Assembly: GCA_033064195.1 (NCBI GenBank)
Contig: JARBJD010000071.1
Location: 124,001 to 188,000, forward strand
DNA: 64,000 nt
Source: Blattamonas nauphoetae
Lineage: Eukaryota > Preaxostyla > Oxymonadida
Direction of reading: 5' to 3'
Position numbers and translations under genes: made by a program. The first letter of the stretch is position 1, and every line of letters begins with the position of its first letter. The notes beneath the pieces are model-generated. The model was given only the letters and a program-made list of their open reading frames with translations, did no database searches and was not told where the DNA came from. Positions 48,673 through 58,200 of this stretch are shown here, one piece after another.

Positions 48673-49905
48673 CTAACTCTGAAAATTTATAGCTTTCCCT
48701 CCTCCTTTCAGCGTTGGTTTGGCTGTGAAAGTGAGAGATTTGATGGTGATAGAAACATCGGGATGAAGAAGAATGATCACGAATCGGAAAGGCAGCGAGA
48801 GATTAACGTAAATGGTGGGATTCACTTCTCCGTCCTCCAAAACTTTGAGTGTTCGTCGTCCAATTCGACAATCTGCTTCCAGCACGATCTGTTGGGTATA
48901 TCGACGAGGAGGTGCTCCATTTGCTTGTAAAACGGCTGATGGTTTGTATTCGTGTCCCCAAGCTCCTCGGCAAAGTTCTTCAGCCCAGATACCAGTCTTC
49001 GTTCCCATGTCAACAAGATGTGCGCTAACAGCTCCATAGAACAATCCATTATTTGAGTGTGTGATTGAGAATGAAAGTTGGGCAACATCGGATGAGATTA
49101 AGGGAGAAAACAGGGTCTTGGGGATGAAGTTAGTCTTTTCGTTTTCTGGTCTTTGTCGGCGTGTGAATGTGTTTCCTGTTTTGATGATGAAATCCTCATC
49201 GAAGATTTCAACAGCATCCGCCCCCGTTTTTGACCATCGTTGGAATCGAGTTTGTTGGAGGGTTTTTAATTGTTGTTTTTCATCTAGGCGGTTCAGAATG
49301 GAATCATACTTCATCATCCGGCTGTCAATTCTTCCGAACTGTTCGGCCATCAGCTTTGCCATGTTGCACACGGTTGAGTGAAGCTCAAGAAGTTGTTTGT
49401 TTCCGTCATTCACTGGAGTTGTCATCATCGTTTCTTGTTGATGATTTGGGAGGTGACAATGTTCTGTTTTCTGAAGCTCACGTGATCCGAGAGTATTTTG
49501 AATCAATGCCAACAAACTGGAAGCAATGCTCTGAAAGACAACGGCATTTGAGAATGAGACGAAGTAGGGACAAACTCTCAGTCCAACCGAGCTATGAGAT
49601 GATACGATGCCAGAGAGGATCGATACAAGACCACAGGATTCCGCAATCGCACAACGTGTTGGTAGTTCATCCAGATCTGACATGAAGAGAGAAAGAGAGA
49701 ATTGAAGTGGGTTGATAGATAAGACACTATATAAGACTCCTCGAGGAAGAAAACAACGAAACGTTGATACAACAGAAAAGGTAGAAGGGATGCTCATGAA
49801 TATCAAACCTGATTCCAGAAATGTTCGAATCTGAGAAAGAATCGGCAAAGTCTCTTTTTCTGAACAATTCTGAAGCGATGAACAATATCCCTGAACCACT
49901 TTTTC
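48673..49905 (-). CDS. Helical N-terminus plus SPRY-like domain protein (right-arm copy)
   Basis: Counterpart of 33360-34592. The first recognised exon starts at 49905 after a TGGATCCAG acceptor (EKVVQGYCSSLQNCSEKET), then an intron, then DELPTRCAIAESCGLVS. The SPRY-like half shows LSFSITHSNNGLFYG, QIVLEADCRIGRRTLK, NLSLPFRFVIILLHP. Some segments differ more than the neighbouring helical gene (EKQQLKTLQQTRFQRW against EKRRSDLLRESRFQRW), which may reflect relaxed or diversifying selection. Earlier exons probably lie between 49905 and 50120. Confidence 0.6.
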   Translation of the reverse strand, partial: EKVVQGYCSSLQNCSEKETLPILSQIRTFLESGLIFMSIPSTFSVVSTFRCFLPRGVLYSVLSINPLQFSLSLFMSDLDELPTRCAIAESCGLVSILSGIVSSHSSVGLRVCPYFVSFSNAVVFQSIASSLLALIQNTLGSRELQKTEHCHLPNHQQETMMTTPVNDGNKQLLELHSTVCNMAKLMAEQFGRIDSRMMKYDSILNRLDEKQQLKTLQQTRFQRWSKTGADAVEIFDEDFIIKTGNTFTRRQRPENEKTNFIPKTLFSPLISSDVAQLSFSITHSNNGLFYGAVSAHLVDMGTKTGIWAEELCRGAWGHEYKPSAVLQANGAPPRRYTQQIVLEADCRIGRRTLKVLEDGEVNPTIYVNLSLPFRFVIILLHPDVSITIKSLTFTAKPTLKGGGKAINFQS

Positions 49906-50195
49906 CTGGATCCACACAGATAAGAGACAAAAAAAGAGGAATCAATGAGATTCATGAAGAATACAGGGGAAGAAAGAGGGAAACAAAGAAGAGAGTGGAC
50001 AGGAAGACACACAATATCAGACAGTGTTGGATCAGAAGAAGACAGAGGATCCCATGGGAGAGGGACAGAAGTTGTTTGAACCTGCTGGTGAAAGAAATGA
50101 GTGAACATGAGATCGATCAAACCATTCTATGTTTGTTTCTCTTCGAAGTCCTTCGCGTGGGGAGAATCCCCTTTCCAACGATCGTACTTCCTTCT

Positions 50196-52226
50196 ATGTG
50201 CATCCTCCACATTATTATATCGATATCATGCGTATTGCCACCATCTGTGACAGCTGGACTCACTGATCTTCTTTGGTCGTTCGTTCGAAAGGACGAATAC
50301 TGTTCGTCTGGTGATATCATCCAGCTGCCTAATACCGAAGTAGCATGCTTGAATTTTGAGGTGATATCGTCGTTTTTGTCATTGAATGGACAGAACAACA
50401 CGTCCATCATCCTCGATTCACCAAGTTCAAATGAACATATATCGACTTTTCGACAACGACCCAATCTTCAGACTTTTCAACTTTGCCTGTTTACGGTCAG
50501 AAATGCAACATTCTCTCTTTCCCAAGTGAGAATGGAACTCGCTCACAAAGCGACCAACTCAGAAGGACTATTTGCCTCGATCTGTTCATCTGTTGTTTGT
50601 GCATCGCACATTGAGTTCGTTCGAAGTGGTGAGGGACCATTGATGACACTCGAGAGGTTGGAGGAGTTCTCGAACCTGGACACGTCAATCACCCTCACGA
50701 ACTGCGCGATCCACTCAAAATCAGGCAGAATGGGAACAATTTTGTCCGATTCTCGAGGATTGGAGGGACATGAAAGGATTTTCCTGTCGATATTGAGCAG
50801 CAATGTGGCGAACCAGCAGATAATTGGACAAGATGGGATTGGAGTGGGGGAAGGAGCGGACCGAACGGGATTTTTGATGTTTTCCGGAATCACGACGTCA
50901 TTCATCGGAATTTCGTTTCGCAATGTTTCGTCGCTTCCTGGTCCTGTCCCTTCCGCCTCGCCATCGTTTCGTCAACCAATGATTGGGAGCTCGGTTTGGG
51001 GGAGCAACAACCATCTGAGCGGATCGACAGTGCGGGACATGAACAGCGGAGGGAGCGTGCTGTGCTCGAACACAACGTTCAGATGGTGCAGCACAACATC
51101 CGACGAACGACCTGTCTCTTCTCATCTCCACCCTTCATCACTCTCCTCCAACGACGATCTCGTCAAAAACAAAACATTCGATGTCAAACTAAACCACTCT
51201 CGCTTGAACATCACAACCACCACAACATTCGACAACTGCACCTTCCAGAACATGAAATACTACCCAAGCGAATATAAGGATGGTGGATCAGCGTTGATCC
51301 TCACCACAGATTCGACATCTCTCACTGTTCATAATTGTTCATTTGTCAATTGCTCAGTCACTATCACAGACTCCTCTTGGGCCGTTTCTGGGGGATGCAT
51401 TCTGTTGAAAGGATCGTTAACGAACAGAATCCGATCCCCTCTCTCCGTCTCGTCGTGTTCCTTCGAAGATTGGCATCCCGGAAATGAAGTGAACAGAAAC
51501 CAATTTGGTGGGGGAGTTGGGATTTCGTACACATCAGCATCTCACTCCATTGTTGACTCCAACTTCACTCTTTTTGGAGCGAAATCCCGTCAGGAAAACG
51601 GAGGATTCGTCGCCATTCACAATCTGAAAGACACGTCCTCACATGTCACCATCAGCAACTGCCGTCTTCGGGGAGACGGAAATTCAACAGGCAATTCTAT
51701 TCACCTTCGCTACTGTGACTTCGGATCTGGCGGATTGAGCGTCTCTGACACCGAAATCGTCAACAGAGCATCGCCCTTCAGTGTCTATACAGTTTCTGGT
51801 GCCCAACCACTTGTGGTGACTCGATCGAATCTTGAAGACGGTTCGTTGGTAGTCGAGTATAATGTTATCACTCCGCACGACCCTCATCTTTTCGTTGATT
51901 CCACGTTCGACCAGTTCGGAATCCAATCCACGAAAGGTTCCACTGATTTCTGCTTTATCGGAACCGTCTTCCACTCACTTCCCAATCCAAACTCAGATCG
52001 TCTCCTCGAGATGAGGGACTTCCTCAAAGATGATGTGCAAACGGTCTCTGACCATCGTGTTGATCTCGGTCATTTCGCTGGATTTTGCTGTTTTCTTCTG
52101 TTGGCGTCTTCGAAGCAAAATGACAAGGATGACAACGAAGACGAGAAGAGCGACAACGATGACGATGACGAGAGGAATCCACCATTTCATGTTGTCTCTC
52201 ACGGCTTCCGAGCGTTTGTCGGCTGA
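50196..52226 (+). CDS. Beta-helix surface protein, C-terminally truncated and fused to antisense sequence
   Basis: The ATG at 50196 begins a signal peptide (MCILHIIISISCVLPPSV). The protein shows beta-helix strands (CTFQNMKYYPSEYKDGGSAL, SSCSFEDWHPGNEV, SNCRLRGDGNSTGNS) and family signposts also found in the 36761 receptor (VWGSNNHLSGSTVRDMNSGG matches CTNHLYGTGIRDLNLGG). Family-like sequence ends near 52010. From there to 52226 the frame reads the antisense of the membrane-segment region of the minus-strand gene, giving an Asp/Glu/Lys-rich tail. No transmembrane segment or kinase is left, so the product, if made, would be secreted. Confidence 0.7.
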   Translation: MCILHIIISISCVLPPSVTAGLTDLLWSFVRKDEYCSSGDIIQLPNTEVACLNFEVISSFLSLNGQNNTSIILDSPSSNEHISTFRQRPNLQTFQLCLFTVRNATFSLSQVRMELAHKATNSEGLFASICSSVVCASHIEFVRSGEGPLMTLERLEEFSNLDTSITLTNCAIHSKSGRMGTILSDSRGLEGHERIFLSILSSNVANQQIIGQDGIGVGEGADRTGFLMFSGITTSFIGISFRNVSSLPGPVPSASPSFRQPMIGSSVWGSNNHLSGSTVRDMNSGGSVLCSNTTFRWCSTTSDERPVSSHLHPSSLSSNDDLVKNKTFDVKLNHSRLNITTTTTFDNCTFQNMKYYPSEYKDGGSALILTTDSTSLTVHNCSFVNCSVTITDSSWAVSGGCILLKGSLTNRIRSPLSVSSCSFEDWHPGNEVNRNQFGGGVGISYTSASHSIVDSNFTLFGAKSRQENGGFVAIHNLKDTSSHVTISNCRLRGDGNSTGNSIHLRYCDFGSGGLSVSDTEIVNRASPFSVYTVSGAQPLVVTRSNLEDGSLVVEYNVITPHDPHLFVDSTFDQFGIQSTKGSTDFCFIGTVFHSLPNPNSDRLLEMRDFLKDDVQTVSDHRVDLGHFAGFCCFLLLASSKQNDKDDNEDEKSDNDDDDERNPPFHVVSHGFRAFVG

Positions 52227-55200
52227 GCTCTTCTGAATCACGAAAGACGTTGAGGATCGAACTGCATTCCCAAAAATCAGTCTTCCTTGCCATTCCAGCG
52301 ACGAGTCCAAATCTTTCACGAGTGAAGGCGGGAGCTCCAGAGAGATCAAGTTTTCTGTGTGTGATTTGCATGTTTCAGATGTCAGTTCCAACTTGGCTAT
52401 GTTTCCTTCTGTTTTCGATTTCGTGATTTCCACAATCTCGAGCCATATTCCACATGGAATCAGAACCGAGCCACTCAACTCAATCGAGAACACTTTGCTC
52501 TTCTTGTCCTGATTGCTCTTCGAGTCCGACGAGAGAGTTGGGATGAACAACAGCGTGTCTGGATTGATGATTGTCGATGCAAGCGAACAGTCATCAGTGC
52601 TGATCCAAGTGGAAGGGTTCGTTGGGGTTCCGTCACCGCCATTCAGATTCTCAATTGTGATGTTTCCAGTGTTCGAGCAATGAATGTTGCGTCGGAAGGA
52701 AGGAAACACAGAGTTGATGGGAGTGTTGGAAGTGAATGTTCCTACCAGGATCGAAAGATGGCCTCCCTCCATGTTGATCGCTCCTTGCGAGAGATGCGTC
52801 AGTAGTGATGACGTGATCGTTGTCGAACTGTTCACAACTTGAAGAATTCCACTCTCCCAACTGCACATGTCTTCTGGATATTCTTGCCCATTCGATGTTT
52901 GGGCAGAGCCAACAATCGAGCAGCTTGTCAGACGAACACTGCTCGAGTCTCCAAACACGAAGACATCCCTTTCCGCTCACCCATCGATGCAGCTGAAGGA
53001 ATGCGGAGTGTTGGTCCAGTAAGTTGATCCTTCGAAAGGATCAAGAATCCATTTGAAGGGATGACGAGCGATGTCGATTGTGTCGTCGAATTCATCACTT
53101 TCAGCTCAACTTTTGAGATCAACAGGTCCTCTGCAATCTTCCACGCAATGTCAACTGTCGTACAAGGAGAAACGGTCTCTCCGCAGAACAGTCGGTCACT
53201 TACGGCGTTCTCATCAACGTACAGTGTCATATTGGTTGGCCTCACTCCTGTTTTGAACCAAACCGGGTCGTCGAGAAGAACTGTGTCACGTTCTGGTTCG
53301 ACATTGGTGATTGATTTCAGAGTGTAGTTTGTGTCGAACTGGAGTGTATCCTGCAATCCAATCAAAAGTGGAGGAGAATTGACTTTGCTTTCAGCGTTGA
53401 ACAGAATCGTAAAAGACGGCCCATCGACGAGAGCGACGGAGTATGAACCCTGAAGATCCAAATCCGATCCAGACAGAGTCACAATGCACGAGGTGTGGAG
53501 GGAACTTGGGAATGAGAACGATGCTCCTTTCACTTTCGGCTCATTTGGGATTTTGAGACTGAGATCAGAATTAACATGAATGGCTGTTCCATCGCGATGA
53601 GCTGAGCTGATCGAGTACGTCTCTCCGAACACGAGACTGTTTGCTTCGATCGTGTCGACAGTGTGAGAGCATTCCACATTTCCTTCGGTGTTCACATTTC
53701 CAGTGATTGTTCTGGACTTGCTTGCTTCGGAGTGAGTAAGAACAACAGAATAACATCCAGGTGACAGTGCGCGACCAGTCAGTGTCACAATCACTTTGTC
53801 ACGCACTGGGTTCAGTCGATACTTACCATCCTCAATCCGAGTTGGCTCCTTCATCGTTTCAAACGTCAGACCACTTTCGAAGAAGATCGGTTTCGGAGAA
53901 CTGTCTTCCATCCCAACAATCTTGTACTCTGTGTCGTACGTCATGTTCATCGACAATGGCAACGCTTTCGAGTAAAGAATCCCTTTCAGTTCTCCAATCC
54001 CCGATTCTGAGAATGAAACTGATACATTCACGTCAGCAGTGCAAGTGTTGCTTTCAAGAACAATCCAGTATGTCCCCAAAAGCTTCACTCCAGACAGAGA
54101 CACCGACACTTCTCGATCCTGATTTGAATATGTCGCCGATCCGATCGAAATCAGACGAGATGGTTCAGCTGGCACTTTGAATGTCACATCACTTTCAACA
54201 ACTGTTCTCATTCCAGAAATGAAAAGATCTGTGATCACGTACGATTTGTCAAATTGAAGTTTCGCACTCGTTTCTCCGAAGATCGGTACGGTCAACGTGT
54301 GCGATGTCGATGATCCGTCAGCTGTGCAAGAAGACGAGAGTTCAATCGGTGATCCTGTCGGCTGTGAGAGATCATCCAATTCCAGAACAGAGATCGCGAA
54401 ATCTGTCGATTGGGGGAATCCAATTCCAGAACAGAGATCGCGAAATCTGTCGATTGGGGGAATCCAATTCCAGAACAGAGATCGCGAAATCTGTCGATTG
54501 GGGGAATCCAATTCCAGAACAGAGATCGCGAAATCTGTCGATTGGGGGAATCCAATTCCAGAACAGAGATCGCGAAATCTGTCGATTGGGGGAATCCAAT
54601 TCCAGAACAGAGATCGCGAAATCTGTCGATTGGGGGAATCCAATTCCAGAACAGAGATCGCGAAATCTGTCGATTGGGGGGAATCCAATTCCAGAACAGA
54701 GATCGCGAAATCTGTCGATTGGGGGAATCCAATTCCAGAACAGAGATCGCGAAATCTGTCGATTGGGGGAATCCAATTCCAGAACAGAGATCGCGAAATC
54801 TGTCGATTGGGGGAATCCAATTCCAGAACAGAGATCGCGAAATCTGTCGATTGGGGGAATCCAATTCCAGAACAGAGATCGCGAAATCTGTCGATTGGGG
54901 GAATCCAATTCCAGAACAGAGATCGCGAAATCTGTCGATTGGGGGAATCCAATTCCAGAACAGAGATCGCGAAATCTGTCGATTGGGGAATCCAATTCCA
55001 GAACAGAGATCGCGAAATCTGTCGATTGGGGGAATCCAATTCCAGAACAGAGATCGCGAAATCTGTCGATTGGGGAATCCAATTCCAGAACAGAGATCGC
55101 GAAATCTGTCGATTGGGGGGAATCCAATTCCAGAACAGAGATCGCGAAATCTGTCGATTGGGGGAATCCAATTCCAGAACAGAGATCGCGAAATCTGTCG

Positions 55201-58200
55201 ATTGGGGGAATCCAATTCCAGAACAGAGATCGCGAAATCTGTCGATTGGGGGAATCCAATTCCAGAACAGAGATCGCGAAATCTGTCGATTGGGGGAATC
55301 CAATTCCAGAACAGAGATCGCGAAATCTGTCGATTGGGGGAATCCAATTCCAGAACAGAGATCGCGAAATCTGTCGATTGGGGGGAATCCAATTCCAGAA
55401 CAGAGATCGCGAAATCTGTCGATTGGGGAATCCAATTCCAGAACAGAGATCGCGAAATCTGTCGATTGGGGAATCCAATTCCAGAACAGAGATCGCGAAA
55501 TCTGTCGATTGGGGAATCCAATTCCAGAACAGAGATCGCGAAATCTGTCGATTGGGGGAATCCAATTCCAGAACAGAGATCGCGAAATCTGTCGATTGGG
55601 GGAATCCAATTCCAGAACAGAGATCGCGAAATCTGTCGATTGGGGGAATCCAATTCCAGAACAGAGATCGCGAAATCTGTCGATTGGGGGAATCCAATTC
55701 CAGAACAGAGATCGCGAAATCTGTCGATTGGGGAATCCAATTCCAGAACAGAGATCGCGAAATCTGTCGATTGGGGGAATCCAATTCCAGAACAGAGATC
55801 GCGAAATCTGTCGATTGGGGGAATCCAATTCCAGAACAGAGATCGCGAAATCTGTCGATTGGGGAATCCAATTCCAGAACAGAGATCGCGAAATCTGTCG
55901 ATTGGGGAATCCAATTCCAGAACAGAGATCGCGAAATCTGTCGATTGGGGGAATCCAATTCCAGAACAGAGATCGCGAAATCTGTCGATTGGGGGAATCC
56001 AATTCCAGAACAGAGATCGCGAAATCTGTCGATTGGGGAATCCAATTCCAGAACAGAGATCGCGAAATCTGTCGATTGGGGGAATCCAATTCCAGAACAG
56101 AGATCGCGAAATCTGTCGATTGGGGGAATCCAATTCCAGAACAGAGATCGCGAAATCTGTCGATTGGGGGGAATCCAATTCCAGAACAGAGATCGCGAAA
56201 TCTGTCGATTGGGGGAATCCAATTCCAGAACAGAGATCGCGAAATCTGTCGATTGGGGAATCCAATTCCAGAACAGAGATCGCGAAATCTGTCGATTGGG
56301 GGAATCCAATTCCAGAACAGAGATCGCGAAATCTGTCGATTGGGGGAATCCAATTCCAGAACAGAGATCGCGAAATCTGTCGATTGGGGGAATCCAATTC
56401 CAGAACAGAGATCGCGAAATCTGTCGATTGGGGGAATCCAATTCCAGAACAGAGATCGCGAAATCTGTCGATTGGGGAATCCAATTCCAGAACAGAGATC
56501 GCGAAATCTGTCGATTGGGGAATCCAATTCCAGAACAGAGATCGCGAAATCTGTCGATTGGGGAATCCAATTCCAGAACAGAGATCGCGAAATCTGTCGA
56601 TTGGGGAATCCAATTCCAGAACAGAGATCGCGAAATCTGTCGATTGGGGAATCCAATTCCAGAACAGAGATCGCGAAATCTGTCGATTGGGGGAATCCAA
56701 TTCCAGAACAGAGATCGCGAAATCTGTCGATTGGGGGAATCCAATTCCAGAACAGAGATCGCGAAATCTGTCGATTGGGGGAATCCAATTCCAGAACAGA
56801 GATCGCGAAATCTGTCGATTGGGGGAATCCAATTCCAGAACAGAGATCGCGAAATCTGTCGATTGGGGAATCCAATTCCAGAACAGAGATCGCGAAATCT
56901 GTCGATTGGGGGAATCCAATTCCAGAACAGAGATCGCGAAATCTGTCGATTGGGGGAATCCAATTCCAGAACAGAGATCGCGAAATCTGTCGATTGGGGG
57001 AATCCAATTCCAGAACAGAGATCGCGAAATCTGTCGATTGGGGGAATCCAATTCCAGAACAGAGATCGCGAAATCTGTCGATTGGGGGAATCCAATTCCA
57101 GAACAGAGATCGCGAAATCTGTCGATTGGGGGAATCCAATTCCAGAACAGAGATCGCGAAATCTGTCGATTGGGGGAATCCAATTCCAGAACAGAGATCG
57201 CGAAATCTGTCGATTGGGGGAATCCAATTCCAGAACAGAGATCGCGAAATCTGTCGATTGGGGGAATCCAATTCCAGAACAGAGATCGCGAAATCTGTCG
57301 ATTGGGGGAATCCAATTCCAGAACAGAGATCGCGAAATCTGTCGATTGGGGGAATCCAATTCCAGTCAGCGAGATTTTTACTGTTTTTCCAGTTTCAGTG
57401 TCGAGTGAGCCCAACGCTGAAATGATGCGAGTTGGTGCTGCTGGGGTTGAGAAGGACACTGTTGAAGGAATTGAAACAGGGACAGTTGTGCTGGTCATTC
57501 GGAGCACAGAATACGCCGTCGAGTACTTCAAAGTGGAAGAGGGGTAGGCCACTGCTTCTCCCCCTCCCAGCCAGTTTGTGCTGAACGAGACAGGAATCGA
57601 GATCTCTGTCGACTGATCCTTTTCCACAACGACGAGCAAAAACTCCGAAACAGTCGCTTTGAGAGGCATTCGCTCACCATTCAGAGTAAGCACGATCACA
57701 TTCAGGTTGTCGCTCTTCAGTGTCGGTGTGTCGATCGAGAGCAGAGTTGGTCCTTTTGGTGTAGTGAATGTCTTCTGGTTCACAAGAATCACGTCATTGT
57801 CATTCGAGAGTTCAATGATGGTGTATGTCGTGTTCAATTTCATCCCATCCACCCCATCTGACAGCCACGGTGTGGTCCCGACTCCATCAACAAAGTTCAC
57901 TGTCATCGTCGCTGTTGGAGAGAGAGTCGCTGTGAATGAGCCAGTCAGTGGAAGATGTGATCCAGTCATCGAGACTTGGAATGTCGTGCACGAGGGAGAG
58001 AGAGACGAAGAGATGGTGTCGACAATTGGAGCAGAAGGAACAGTCACTTCCAATCCTTCGCTGAACAAGAATGAGCTCAACCCATCCACTGAGGCAATCG
58101 ACGTCACCAGATAATCAAGTCCAAACTGGAGGTGGGTGTCATCTTCGGACTGAGCTGTCAGGAAAGACATTGAACAGCTTTCAGCAGTCTTGATTGTCAG

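Larger units (their letters stand above)
47111..50790 (-). repeat. Right arm of the 3.7-kb inverted duplication
   Basis: Inverted partner of 32473-36156 with the same four genes in the same relative order. Here the beta-helix gene continues past the arm end into unique sequence, so this arm is the more likely parent and the left arm the copy. Confidence 0.9.

Noticed and set aside
49821-50195. N-terminal 125 codons of the frame leading into the beta-helix gene at 50196
   Set aside because: This part is antisense to the right-arm SPRY-like gene's 5' exons, and a signal peptide begins exactly at the ATG at 50196.
54297-57547. Plus-strand open frames of over 1000 codons across the 44-bp array
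   Set aside because: The unit has no stop in any frame, so any frame is open by construction. The minus strand carries the flanking gene homology; nothing supports a plus-strand gene.
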